From Scilla litardierei (lineage: Eukaryota; Streptophyta; Magnoliopsida; Asparagales; Asparagaceae), in the NCBI GenBank assembly GCA_030789695.1, contig CM061136.1:128688648-128752647 (forward strand): a stretch of DNA of 64,000 nt, given 5' to 3'. Position numbers and translations under genes: made by a program. The notes under the pieces are model-generated. The model saw nothing but the letters and a program-made list of their open reading frames with translations. It was not told the DNA's origin and ran no database searches. Below are positions 46,115 to 58,403 of this stretch, piece after piece; the first letter of the stretch is position 1; each line of letters starts with the position of its first letter.

Positions 46115-47600
46115 ATGGTGGCGTCTAGTAGATCCAAGGATAAGATTGATGCCCTAGAAGAGAAAATTGAGGGACAAATTGAAGATCTGACGAAGGGGAT
46201 GGATGAACGCTTCGCCAAGTTGGAGTCAACCATCGCTTCAACCAAGACGGAGTCAACGGAGACAAGAGATGATGTAAAGTGGATTCTTTTGATTTTTTCG
46301 TCGTAACCCCGCCACAAAAGGAGACATCTTTAGTCAAGGGCAATGACAAGGAAGTTGAGATGGTCGAGGAGATGTTTGAAGATGAAGGAGAGGATCCCGA
46401 GGGCTTCAGGACTCATCAGGATGGAGATCTGCCCTCTCTGGTCCCCACACACATCCGACGACTTCGGCGAGACACATGGGGGTACCCCCGGGGTCGGCGG
46501 TCTTCCCAGCCCCCTTTCTGGGGGTTGACTGGGTCCCACAGGGGCGTCGTCCCCTTTGGAGGGCCAGGCGACACTGCATGAGGCGCGCGGCCCATGGCCG
46601 TGGTCGCGCGGCCTCCCCGGCAGCAACCCTGCAACCGACGGGTATTTCCAGGGGTCCCGGTGCCTTTTCGGGCCTACAGTGAGGCCTCTCAGACATCACG
46701 GCAGGTCCACGGGGACCAGGTGGGGCCCACAGGGACCTCCCCCTTTGGAGGCATATCGACAATGCACGGGACCGCTGGCCTAGGCACATGTTGTGGGAAA
46801 AACTTTCACAGTGCAATCCTTTTCAGATTCAGGCAGGCCGTGGAGGGGAGAATGGTGGAGGGCGAGGGGGTAGATTTGGAGGAGTTCCAGGAGACTTCCG
46901 ACAGAGACCTCCTGACCAAGTTGATAGAGGCCAGCAGGGAAACATACATGCAGATCGTCATCACAAGAAGCTAAAGATGCCTATATTTGAGGGGGGAGAT
47001 ACGGAGGGATGGATATACCGGGCGGAGCAGTACTTTCAGGTGATGGGGCTCACAGAGGAGGAGGTACTCCAGGCAATCAACATCTATTTGGAGGGCGAGG
47101 CCTTAGCGTGGTACCGCTGGCGAGAGAGTAGGGGACCAATGTAGACATGGTGGGCGTTCACTGAGGAACTGTTGGAGCGATTTTAGGAGGGACACGGGAA
47201 AAATTTTTCCGAGCAGCTGTATGCACTCAGGCAGGATGACACGGTCAGAGATTACGTCAAAAAGTATAGGCATTGGCGGGGCGTACGTGGGGAGCGTCGG
47301 AGGAGTCTTTAGAGGGGTGCTTCATGAAGGGACTGAAACCCTCTATTAGAGCAGAGTTGCGCCTGCAGACCCCCCAAGGGTTGTTAGGGATGATGCACAT
47401 AGCCCACCGAGCAGAGGAGAAGCAGACTGAGGAGCGACGGGCGAGGGGAGCATGAGGGACAAAACTTCCGCACTCAGCCACCAGCGGCAATGCCGAAGGC
47501 AGCCACATGAGGGACAGTTGCCACAGGAGGGGCCGTTAGCAGTGGGGATTCCCGTCGTGAAGTATAAGTAAGACGATGACGGATGCTGAGATCAGAGACA
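46115..47600 (+). pseudogene. gag of chromovirus copy 2, broken
   Basis: The ATG at 46115 begins a coiled coil (KIDALEEKIEGQIEDLTKG) that stops at 46304-46306. A GC-rich middle (46440-46780) corresponds to the repeat region of copy 1 but is no longer periodic. The gag core follows at about 46970-47130 (FEGGDTEGWIYRAEQYFQVM, GEALAWYRW), then TAG stops at 47142 and near 47185. The zinc knuckle is degenerate. No complete Gag is possible. Confidence 0.8.
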
Positions 47601-50600
47601 TGAGAGCCAAGGGGATGTGCTTCAGTGCGATGAGAGGTTCACATCGGGGCATGTGCGGGAGCCGTCTCCTCCAGTTGACGATCGTGCCTGACGAGGAAGA
47701 CCAGGAGGAGGTAGCTAAGTTGGTGGTTGACGAGGAGGATGATGTGGAGCATTTGCACTTAGACGTGGCGGAGATGTCACTTAACTCTGTGGTGGGGCTC
47801 ACACCGAACCACATCATGAAGTGGTAGGGCTCACACGGTTGGCAGAAGAGGAATCAACAATGCTGATTGATAGTGGGGCCACCCATAATTTCATCTCCCT
47901 ATGATTGATCGAGCGGTATGGGCTACAGCTCAGTGGTGAGGAGAAGTTCACGGTTCTACTGGGGACATGCAGGATGGATGAGAGCAGGGGCCTCTGCAAG
48001 GAGTTGTTATTGACCATACAGGTGGTACAGATGGTGGAAGTTTTTTTTGCCTTTGGAGTTGGGGAATGTCGACGTCATATTGTGGGTCCAATGGCTAAAG
48101 CAGTTGGGGATGTGAAAACCAACTGGAAGGTATTACGAATGTAGTTTCAGGAGGGAGATCGGACAGTGGTGTTAGCATGGGATCCCAATTTATGCTTTTC
48201 GTTGGTGGCTTTTCGGTCCATGACCCGGGCTTTACAGAGGGAAGGAGGTGGTGTGTTGGTGAAATTTCAGGGGATGGTTATGGACGGAAATGAGCAGAAA
48301 TCGTCAGTACCAGCTGAGGTGGACGGGTTGTATGACACTTTGAGCAGATCTTCCAGACACCTAGTGGCCTTCCTCCCCCTCGTGACCACGAGCATGCCAT
48401 TGTTCTCAAGGACGTAGTTTTCCCTATCAGTGTGCGGCCCTACAGGTACACACAGATTCAGAAAGATGCGATAGAACGGATGGTGCGAGAGATGCTCCAA
48501 GCAGGGGTGATCCAGTCGAGTGTTACTCCGTTCTCCAGCCCGGTACTGCTAGTGAAGAAGAAAGACGGGAGTTGTCGTTTTTGTGTTGACTATCGGGCTT
48601 TGAATAAGGAAACGGTTCCGGATAAGTTTTCCATACCCGTCATTAATGAGTTGTTGGATGAGCTTCACGAAGCAGAGGTGTACTCCAAGATAGATCTGAA
48701 ATCGGGATATCACCAGATTCTGATGCGAGCAGAGGATGTGCCCAAGATGGCGTTTAGGACGCATGAGAGACACTACATGTTTTTGGTCATGCCTTTGGGC
48801 TGACCAATGCACCGACGACATTCCAGGTCCAAATGAATAAGATTTTCCGTTCGTACCTGCAAAAGTTCATTTTGGTGTTTTTGACGATATCCTCATGTAT
48901 AGCAGGTCTATGGAGGAGTATTTAGGCCATTTGGAGGTGGTATTCCAGGAGCTGATTGCAAATCAGCTGTACGCCAACCAGAAGAAATGCCTCTTTGGAC
49001 AGTGGCAGGTCGAGTAATTGGGGCACATCGTGTCTGTGGAGGGAGTAAAGGCTTATAGATCGAAGATTGAGGCCATACAGGACTGGCCCCTACCTACTAC
49101 CTTGAGGGCATTACAGGGATTTTTGGGGCTGACAGGCTATTACAGGAAATTCATTAAGGGCTACAGTACATCGTGGCCGTTGACAGAGCAACTGAAGAAA
49201 GACAATTTCAATTGGGGGATCCAGCTACGAGGGCTTTCGAGGCCTTGAAGGTGTCCATGGCTACTGCACCGGTGTTGCGATTGCCAGACTTACCGTTCGG
49301 TTTGTAGTGGAGACCGATGCGTCGGGGTATGGTTTGGGAGCGGTATTGATGCAGAGAGGCATGCATATTGCTTTCTTCAGTCGGTTATTATCTGCCAGAG
49401 CACGTCAGAAGTCGGTTTATGAAAGGAAACTCATGACCACAGTGTTGTCTATTCAAAAATGGCAGACTTACCTACTGGGGCGAGAGTTCGTGGTCAGGAC
49501 GGATCAACGGAGCTTAAAATACTTGATGGAGCAACGTTTGGCCACTGAAGAGCATCAGCGGTGGCTTTCCAAGTTAGTGGGCTACAAGTTTGATATTTAG
49601 TATAAACCGGGCTTGGAAAATTAGGCTGCTGATGCCTTGTCTCGGCGGAATGAAAGGGTGATGTTGAGGGCGCTGACCTTGCCAGTACTACTTGATTGGG
49701 AGCCGCTCTTGCAGGAGGTAGAGACGGACTCGGGGTCGTGCAGATTCGGGCGGCGATACATCGTGGATCAACTGAGCACCCTGCCTACACTATTGAGGGA
49801 AGGAGGTTGCTGTACCATGGGCGACTGGTCATTCTGCGTTCTTCAACATATATACTGTCGCTTTTTCAGGAGTTTCACGGCAGCGCCATTGGGGGGCATT
49901 CTGGAGTACATCAGACTTACATGCACATGGCCAGTGAAATTTACTGGGTTGGTATGACGATGGACATAGCCCAACGGGTGGCGAACTGTGACGTATGTCA
50001 ACGTCACAAGTACCTGCGGGCCTTCTGCAGCCACTGTCTTTACCGGAGAGAGTATGTGATGAGATCACTATGAACTTCATTGATGGCTTGCCAAGGTCCG
50101 AAGGATACACTGTCATCTTCATGGTGGTAGATCAGTCGAGAAAGTATGCGCATTTCATTCCGCTGAAGCATCCATACACAGCCATGTCAGTGGCAGCAGT
50201 TTTTATGCAGGAGGTGGTGCGTTTGCATGGTTTCCCCGGGGCGATTGTCTCGGATAGGGACACGGTTTTTCTGAGTAATTTTTGGAGGGTGCTCTTTCGG
50301 ATGCAGGGAAATATATTGAAACGGAGCACAATATACCACCCACGGACAGATGGTCAGACAGAGGTAGTCAATATGAGCATTGAGACATACCTGCGTTGTT
50401 TTGCTTCAGATAAGCTGAGGCAATGGATTAGGTGGCTTGCATAAGCAGAATATTGGTACAACACGTCTTTTCACTCGATAACCTAGATGACACCCTTCAA
50501 GATCTTGTACGGGAGAGATCCTTCCCATTTGGTGCACTATGGACACACCCTGGTCTCACATGTGGAGAAGTACTTAGGTGAGCGGGATAGGATACTGGAC

Positions 50601-51110
50601 GAGTTGAAGCGTCATTTGGGAAAAGTCCAGTAGATGATGAAGGCGCGAGCGGATGTCCACCGTAGAGATGTCCATTTTGATGTGGGGGACAAGGTCTACT
50701 TGAAGCTGAGACCGTATAGGCAGAAGTCTTTGGCACATCGGCACAACGAGAAGCTGGCAGCGCGGTATTATGGTCCCTATGAGATAGATGCGAAGATTGG
50801 ACATGTGGCGTATCGACTCAAGTTACCGCCCTCTTGTCATTCATCCAGTATTTCATGTGTCTCAACTACGAAGGGCGATTGGAGATCACAGTTCTTCCCC
50901 TCTATTGCCACACACTCTCATCGATGATATGGAGGTGCTCCTCATGGAGCCTTTAAGGCAGTGCGACAAAGGCCAGACCGTGCTCGGGAGGAGCTCTTTC
51001 ATTGGCGCGGTTTGCCAGATCACGATGCTACGTGGGAGCCATTTGACGTCATTCAACAGCAATTCCCAGACTTTCACCTTGAAGACAAGGTGACTCTTTG
51101 GGGGGAGTAA
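47600..51110 (+). pseudogene. pol of chromovirus copy 2, broken
   Basis: The protease has [13 protein letters not shown] near 47863, followed by a stop. Reverse transcriptase has [19 protein letters not shown] (48558) and [11 protein letters not shown] (48705), keeping the Gln codon that is a stop in copy 1. A frameshift lies near 48798 and the catalytic FxDD region is damaged near 48880. RNase H shows ETDASGYGLGAVLMQ (49310). Integrase has CDVCQRHK (49990), FIDGLPRSEGY, VSDRDTVFLSNFWR (50250) and a YHPRTDGQTE segment. The C-terminus ends DFHLEDKVTLWGE with a stop at the polypurine tract. Many stops arise from C-to-T or G-to-A changes. Confidence 0.85.
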
Positions 51111-51495
51111 TGATGCGTCGCGCGGACTGCGGGTCTACAGAAGGAGGCGCGCGCGGCCAAGGGACAACGAGGCCTACTTCTAATTGATTAAGGGAGGTAT
51201 TTAAGAGTAGTGGTATTTGGGTCTTTGACTATTTTTGGGAAGTTTTGGGGTTAATTAGGGCCGTCTGCCCTCTTGTTTAGTTTATGCTAATTTTGAGAAG
51301 AAACTCGTTATTTTGATTATTGTTGCTTGGGGGATTTACTCTTTGATTCATTAATTCAAAGAGAGAGAGAGAGTTGATGTTCTCCTATAAGATCATTTAT
51401 CTTGTTTCTTTGCATTTGATTATAAAAGTCCACCTTTTTATTTTTCCACTCCTAAAAATATCATCTTTCGCTATTTTCTCTAGAAGTTTGTATCA
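51111..51495 (+). repeat. 3' LTR of chromovirus copy 2
   Basis: Starts TGATGCGTCGCG and ends TTTGTATCA. It is preceded by the polypurine tract TTTGGGGGGAGTAA and followed by the target duplication GTCTC. Confidence 0.9.
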
Positions 51496-52085
51496 GTCTC
51501 GCAGTGGGTGGCTTCAGCTACTAAGGCAACCCAACATCAGAATCGAGCTTGAGCAACAGAGATAGCAGAGATTTCTTTGGAAAATGAGTGTTTTATGTAA
51601 AATCCGATACCCTAACACTTACCCGAGTTTATATAAGAGGAGGAGACTTGTGGTGCTCGGAAACAGGGTAGAAGAACTGTGGAATCGCCACGAAGGGAAA
51701 ATCATGTCAAAACCCGAGAGTTTTAGGCGTGGAGAGTCCGTGAGAAGAGGACGGGTGTATCCTAAGGTGGAGAGGGAAAGTGGAAGCTCGGAATTCATTG
51801 CGAGTCCTTTCCGAAGAAATGAGAAAGAGAGGTCGATGAAATTTCATCACTGCCTCGGTTCGATCGTGGGAGAGAGAAAGGAAGAACGATCGGGAGAGGG
51901 GAAATGAGGGACACGTGCTACCCATGTGTCTATGTTTAAGTGGGAGCGGGGCGGGGCAGGACTCTTACGTGGTTGGGCTGAGAAAAACAAAAAAAGAAAA
52001 AGAAAAAAGAAAAGAGAAGAAAAAAGAGAGAGGGAGAGAGAATGGGACGGCCTCCTTATATAAAAAAATTGGGGTTTGCACATTC

Positions 52086-55000
52086 ATTAATATATGCTTA
52101 AATTAGACAAATAATTAGTGATTGTCTCTTTGATTTATGAAATAATTATATAAATTTATCAATAACATTAAAGGGTTTGAAAGAGAAAGTTTTTTATTTA
52201 TAGTATTATGGTCTTTTTATATGACAATATGCATGGACTAAAAAGGATAAATTACTAATTACCAAAGTTTGATGCATATATTTCAAGACATTTCAAAATT
52301 TGAGGGGGCTGAAAATTTGAGGGGGGCTATGGCTCTCCCTATAAGTCTACCCCTGTCAATAATTACTAATATATTATGAATCACATTCTATTGATTTATG
52401 CGTTCATGAAGTGTCATGTAAGATGTAGGTGTGCAAATCGGAATTATCATCAAGAAATGACCGTGTTCTTACCGCTTACAAAAATAAGATCCTTTCTTTG
52501 CCAAATTATCGAGGGGATGAAGTGCTTTACAATAACATTTGTGTTTTGGTGTGTGTGGGTGGGTGTGGGGGGGGGGGGGGGGGGGGGGTGGGGTAAAGCG
52601 CTCTTTGATCCAAGTGTTAAGGGAGTTTTTGACATTTACCCCAATTAGAATAGAAATTTTTTCCTTAAAATCATTGCCAAATTATCGAACTAATAAAAGT
52701 TAATCATCCCATTGTGGAACCACAAATATCAACTACCATTCAATCAACAAGGGCACCATTCAAAAATAGATACAAGTGCGCTATTAGGAAAAATGTATGA
52801 TAATCTAAATAAAAATAAGTATAGAAACATGTATATAAATAATTTACTAATATATTACAAACCAATAAGAATTGGAGCCTACAACCATTGTTGTTTCGAT
52901 GAAAAAAGAAACATGAGTAAAAATAGGAATATCAATGGTTATGAAGGTTAAATGTATAAAATAAAAAGGAATAACCGTGATCTTTTAGTCTCTTAGTTCT
53001 CTCTTTTTTTTACTTTTCTATTTTAAAAAAAGAATAATAAATAAATAAAATATCTATTAGTTATGGGAAGAAAATTGGTATTTAAAATGAAAAGGATTGT
53101 CATATTGTAACAAAGGATAACGAGTCACTTGCCAAACCCTAGTGATGAATTTGGGGAATGACTTGAGCTTGGCTTTGTTGAAGAGTGAGTTTGAAGACAA
53201 AAGTGAAGAAACGAAGCTGAGAGAGAAATGCAACCACTACTAGGTGGTCTCCCAGAGGAAGAACCAATGCAGAGTGGCTTTCTACTTATTTGATTAGGTT
53301 AGGAGAGCTTGATGAAATCTGAGCAATATTTTGGGACTGATAAGGTGGGGAGTTATACTAGAAGTGGATGTTCTTTAGGCTATTGTCAGGAGCAAAGTTT
53401 AAGGTTTCAGTCCAAACTGTTAAGTGTTGGTTGTTTTGTACCAGTTTTGGAAGGGTTCGATATGAAACATGACTGAAAATAGAAAACCCTAAAAATAGAA
53501 AAAGCAGTAACACAATAAAACATTGGCAACCGAAAAAGCAATAGCAACAGAAAAAAGGAGAAGGAAGAAGCAACAGAACAAGCATAAATAGGAAGTGAAG
53601 CCTAACAAAATAGTAGTAGTAGTAACTAAAAAAGATAGAAACCAGAAGAGAACTTGTGTTATCTCGCCTCGAACCCACATCAAGGTCTAATTACTCTGAT
53701 CCAACATAAAAAGCAAAAAACTAGCTATTGGGAACATGAAACAAAAAAAAAAGGATAAAAGAACAAAAATTAGAAGAAAAAGAGGAAAGAGACATAGCTT
53801 ACATGGCCGAGCTCTAGATCGAGCATCACCTCACTCCAGATCCAGCATCGCGCTGTCCCAATTGAGTCCAACGTTTTTGAGGAAGGCTAATTGGCCCGAA
53901 TTTAGCTACCGAGTCTTAGCTGTAAATAGATTAGCTTTTAGAATAAAGAGACCCGAAACCTGACCCAATAACTAATAATTGTAAGTTTTACAGTTAGACC
54001 CCTTAGATTTATATGTTTTCACTCATGTATACTTAATTCTAATGAAATTTACGATATATATTTATTAATATTTAGATTTACATGCCCTCATAAATTAAAA
54101 TCAAATTAAATTGTAATGTTTTTTCAAAATCAACAAAAAGGATTGTTCATTAATTAAAAAAAAGAAAATTAATTTCAGCTATTAAAGTGAATCTTAAACA
54201 TATATTTATAGTATTTTTAACATCAATAACGAAAGCAAAAGCGAAACCATCGAAACTATATTTTTAATGAATGAGTGAAACTGAAACTGAGTTCTCAAAT
54301 CTTGGTTAGGAGGGAATATGGTTAGGAGGGAATCATGTAATCAACGATAACCAAACCACGTAATCAAACATAACAATAACCTGAATCCAACAAAATTGAA
54401 GATAATTTTGAACGCAGTTTGGGTGCAGTCCAAAATTTCAGTTCGGATTTGGTTAGACATATATGCTCAGCTCTACTAATGAATGCTTGGAGATAAATGA
54501 ATTTGTCAACGTTGGAGTTTGCTGTCACTGCCGTTTCTGTTTATAGACATCACAATTATGTAGAGAGTTGTTTGGCTGAGCATATTTGTGATTTTCAATT
54601 CATGGAATCTTCCAGTGTAATTATGTTAGCAAGAAGCAACTTCAAATAAATCCGAGCCATCCTCAGGAAGCCATTGAGATGCATGGGATGTATATTGGAT
54701 TCGTGATTCGAGCCTAATTTTTGAACCAAGAAATACATAAATTTTAGGGCTGATGGCACATGCTATTTTTACTTTCAAGCCACTACGAATAAATGCTGTA
54801 AATGTTTTTTTCCAAGACGCTACCCTACGACATTAGCTTCCTTTATCTGATTGATGAAAATACCCCCTAGAGTTAATGTTCTTCCATTTTCTGTTTGAGT
54901 TAGGAAGGATTAATTTTCATATAAAATTCATAGTAAAAAAGAGAAAAAATAGGCATGTCATGACATAATGAAATTAGGATTTGAAAAACCTTCTCTCTTT

Positions 55001-55629
55001 AAATACGCTAGGGTTGAGCGGATTTTATTTGGTTTGGTTACTGAATTTTTTGCCTGAGCTGCCTAAAAAAGACATGATTTTTAATATACCCAATTCCATA
55101 ACTCCAATGAAAGGAACAACAAACAACCAGAGATTGTTGAAAACACTAAGAAGATATCAAGCCCGACGAAAATGCATGAAATGCAGACAAGAAAATTAAT
55201 TTTTGCAAATTTTTATTATTAAAAAAACTTCTTGTGCCTCTAGGAATAAGAACAGACGAGGAAGAAAATGATAGTCTTTGAAGGGGTTGGATCCCATCAC
55301 GGTTATTCAATTAGAAGGGTGAAAGATTTCTAGTAAATGTGTTCTAATCCAATTAGTATCACATTTAAGTTTTGTGATGTACATAAATAATGGTTCAGTA
55401 ACCGAGGAGGAAGTCATAGCAGTGTGGAAAGTTCAAGGTATTTTCAGGAAGGAGCAGAAAATTGAGGTATTTTCTGTCCAAGTGGCTTGAATTTTGAGGG
55501 TATTTTTTGTGTAATTAACCAACTGAGTGGTGCGCCTTTGATTTTCGTCATTTGCTATGATGCACATATGGATTCATTTGATTCTTTTAAGAAAAATTAG
55601 ATTCATTCTGTTTTTTCTCCTTCTGTTTA
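52086..55629. other. KNL2 intron sequence, no gene seen
   Basis: AT-rich DNA. Apart from the G tract (separate entry), only low-complexity ORFs occur, for example a Phe/Leu-rich one at 53358-53678 on the minus strand that is the shadow of an A-rich stretch. No element ends could be set. Confidence 0.5.
52567..52588 (+). repeat. 22-base G homopolymer
   Basis: A run of 22 G, preceded by TGTGTGGGTGGGTGTG and followed by TGGGG. It could form a G-quadruplex, and it is a hard place for sequencing and replication. Confidence 0.9.
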
Positions 55630-56305
55630 TGTTGACGTAAGGTTCCGATCAACAATAAGTAGGCTGACTTTGACGCCTTGAGTCAACGCGTGCCTTCGTC
55701 AGCTGGGGTGATCAGGTTCTCCTACTGGGTAGCTCGGGTTTGCTAGGTGGCGGCCGAGCTATTGGGAAGAAGTCCGATTTGGCTCATAGAAGCTCCAAGC
55801 TTGTTGAGGATCACCTGAGCTATCTGCACCACAAGAAACAGTAAGGGGGTCGGGTTTGTGTCCGACCCAAATCCCCGCCGATACTTAAGTTAGTAATGAA
55901 CTTAAGAGAGGTTTGGGACAGGGAGACCGATATAGCGTGACATCGTCTGTGTTGCTGGCCGACCGAGTTAAGGAGAAGGAAATATGTGGTATGTAGCAAA
56001 GGCAAGTGTTGTCAGAGTCCCTAGCAAGTAGCATCTATTCTGACCTTTTTTGCTCCTTCGAGGTTTGGTCCATTTATAGGAGCATCATCTCTTCAATCGT
56101 GTCGTGGAATAACTGCCTCAATCCGATCGTGGCACGTGTGCCAACGTCTCGGGCGTAGTGGGCGAGTGACCACCATGCCGCTATTGGGCCAATTTCCTCC
56201 ACTTCTCCTCGGGAAAATATATGCCTTAATATTTTCATAATTGAATGCATTTAATAGTGAGTTTTTGATACCTTTCTTTCTCTGGAACTAGCCGTTATTG
56301 TAACA
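55630..56305. repeat. Possible solo LTR
   Basis: A GC-richer 0.68-kb block begins TGTTGACG and ends TTGTAACA, giving TGTT...AACA termini. It contains LTR-like text such as GATACTTAAGTTAGTAATGA. No matching target duplication and no second copy were found, so the limits and the nature are uncertain. Confidence 0.35.
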
Positions 56306-57034
56306 ACCATGTGTTTCATCAGTGTTGCCAGGACACTACATTTTAACGAATTTTTATCATGTCAAACAATTGGACCCTTTGAACAGACGGACACCCAATA
56401 AAAAGGAACCAATGAGACTGGGTTCCTTGCGTTACAAGAAGGAACACATTAGAACGAATATTTGGATAGAATCCATAATGGAATAAGGAGGAATGGAAAC
56501 AAAAATCGTTAACATGCAACAAAATGTTAATCCTAAACATTAAAGCCCATGACGTTCCCTTTTCTTAAACTATGATAATGTCAGGAAGGTAAACACGTAG
56601 AATTAAACATACCATATTGCTCCCCTAAATGCCGGATGTGCATGTATGTACTACGTGTATATGTATATCTATGTATGTCTGTGTCCCGTATCCTATTATT
56701 TAGAATTAGCCCTATTGAACACAAAGACACTTGCTAATAATCTCTGCCCAATCAACAGTGCTTTTCATCCTTCTTTTGGTACAGTTTAGACGCATGAGTT
56801 GTGTCTGGCAACTATTTGTGAATTAATAATATTACTTTGGAAATGCTCGAAGTGGCCATTGGCACTTGTGACCAGGCTGAAAAAACTATTTTGCTTGTCT
56901 TACGTGTTTAAATATGGTAGGGAAAGTTTGTGATTCTTGTGGACTTGCAGATGTATAGATTTTAATTCTTGGGGACTTCCTTATGTTTTCTTTTTCGCTT
57001 CTATGGTTTAATTAGCTTGTCATTACTTTTGCAG
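56306..57034. other. End of the 31.5-kb KNL2 intron, no gene seen
   Basis: Unremarkable AT-rich intron sequence up to the acceptor CTTTTGCAG of the last exon. Confidence 0.5.
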
Positions 57035-57078
57035 GAACAAAGTCACAGCGGCCGAAGAAAAGGCAGCGTCGCCAGTAG
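57035..57078 (+). CDS. KNL2: KNL2-like protein, last exon and stop codon
   Basis: The acceptor is CTTTTGCAG ending at 57034, with a pyrimidine tract. Entering in phase 1 (as left by the 25446-25500 exon), the exon gives 14 residues, very basic (TKSQRPKKRQRRQ), and a TAG at 57076-57078. A short basic C-terminus fits a nuclear chromatin protein and looks like a nuclear localisation signal. Read in another frame the region gives a longer but hydrophobic and unlikely peptide. Sequence downstream to about 57250 is taken as 3' UTR; no clear polyadenylation signal is fixed. Confidence 0.7.
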
Positions 57079-58403
57079 ACACAGGCTTATGTACAGTGTA
57101 TTATTACTCCTTACATTAGCAACCCCAGGGTTCTACCTGCATGGCTGCACGTAGAGATAGCGTGCGAGGAATCAAGTTCTGTCACGCATCTTACCAACCA
57201 CTATAATGTAAGCAAGAAGGCGAAGCTTGTAAATCTTGCAATCTACCTATTTTTGTGTTTAGGAGACATGCAATCTACCTATTCCCACCACCTGATGCCC
57301 CGCTTGGTGACAAGCTCGCGCGACCGAGCTCGGCGATGGTACGGCCTATTGCACTCTAACTTCTAGTACCGAAGCTCGACACATTTTGCGCGATGTGGGA
57401 CTAACCGAAACCCTCACATTCAAAATTTTCTTCTCCTCCCCAAACAAACTCTGCAATTCAATGGAGAAAATAACAGCCATGATATCAAATCAAACCTCTC
57501 GAGTTCCTTAATGAAATGAATGGAAATGAGTAATGATAAACACAGAAGATCCCAACATTATGAAATTGGGTGAGTTAGGAAGTAATCGACCCATCATATC
57601 ATCTCCCTACTTCTTGAAAAAAAAAAGACGGACTCCATATTTGTTCGATCGCGAAACGCATGTTACCTGTTCGTGTTTTTCTTCCCTTGTGAATACGGAA
57701 ACGAATTTGGTGTTGGGTTAATTTCTAGCTTCGGTTTACTCTCAATCTCATTGTTCCTTTGTAACTAAAATATGGAAAATTAATGGAGCCATGCTAGCTG
57801 AACTACTAACCTGACCGTCTCCAAGCCTCTGTATATGCAGGAAATGACACACATACGAGCCTTTTACACACACGTGATGTACGTATAATACAATCAATAA
57901 TTAGCTAGAAATTAAGACGGCTCACTACAATAAAATAAAAAGATGTTCACTGATTTATTAGAGGTAATCTCCTTGCTCCCGCAATAAAGCTGCGACCATT
58001 CAGCAACAAACTTGTTCGGTTAAACAGAATAACGCTAAATGTGTTATCATCGCCTGAAAATTTCGTGTATATACACACCTTTATTCCGTCATGGGGTGTA
58101 CCCAATTCCAACATCTTCTACTCGCACATGATGTGATTGTTGTCACAGAAACAACACGAGAAGAAGACTTTTTCCATACTTAGTGACTTGGTCGTGCGAC
58201 CCATAAGCAAACATATGCAATCTTGTCTTGCACTGGTTAGAGATACACAACTGCCCTCTTTGTAATCCAATCCTCCAAAGTTTCTCCGTCACTTATAATA
58301 CCCCATGTCAACTTTGTTGTATCAGTTTAAGTATTCCTAATCCATCCTTTTCATTTATTTGTTCTTGAGGAATACTTAAACACTTCCATATTGATGTCTC
58401 TAT
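57079..58403. other. 3' flank of the KNL2-like gene
   Basis: The 3' UTR and flank. A GC-rich patch at 57295-57400 ends with CGATGTGGGAC, a lone reverse-strand USE match without a TATA box at the right distance. No gene was recognised. Confidence 0.5.

Larger units (their letters stand above)
45709..51495 (+). mobile_element. Chromovirus (probably Reina clade) LTR retrotransposon, copy 2, nested
   Basis: LTRs of 380 bp (45709-46088) and 385 bp (51111-51495) run from TGATGC to TATCA or TTACA. The target duplication GTCTC lies at 45704-45708 and 51496-51500. The primer site is TGGTATCAGAGC near 46092-46103. The left Tekay LTR shows the unfilled target near 38250. The gene order and protein motifs match copy 1 (1308-7147), so both belong to one family or close sister families. 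The LTRs differ by about 6-7 percent, mostly C/T and G/A changes, so this copy is older than copy 1 and its coding region is more decayed. Confidence 0.95.
28973..52080 (-). mobile_element. Tekay-like chromovirus (Ty3/Gypsy), old, minus orientation, with nested insertions
   Basis: The target duplication CATTC occurs at 28968-28972 and 52081-52085. Once nested insertions are removed, both LTRs are about 2.8 kb (left 28973-38793, right about 43482-52080). The interior (38794-43481) reads right to left as gag, protease, RT, RNase H, integrase and a chromodomain remnant. Long LTRs and motifs such as LSKCKFWLNNVAYLGHVISG fit the Tekay (Del) clade. The interior has stops and frameshifts throughout, and the LTRs differ by an estimated tenth or more of sites. 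No standard Met-tRNA primer site is visible at the right LTR. Confidence 0.9.
43482..52080 (-). repeat. Right (5') LTR of the Tekay-like element, interrupted once
   Basis: Runs from about 43482 (ACATGTCACGTCCC) to GGTTTGCA at 52080, broken by chromovirus copy 2 (45709-51495). It shows the empty sites for the Helitron (near 43610) and for hAT-type element B (near 44778). Confidence 0.85.

Noticed and set aside
53358..53683. Phe/Leu-rich minus-strand ORFs that look like membrane proteins
   Set aside because: They come from an A-rich stretch on the plus strand, have no family motif and overlap each other in different frames.
57385..57405. Reverse-strand USE match downstream of the gene
   Set aside because: No TATA-like box lies 23-25 or 33-35 bases downstream, so it is treated as a chance or decayed motif.
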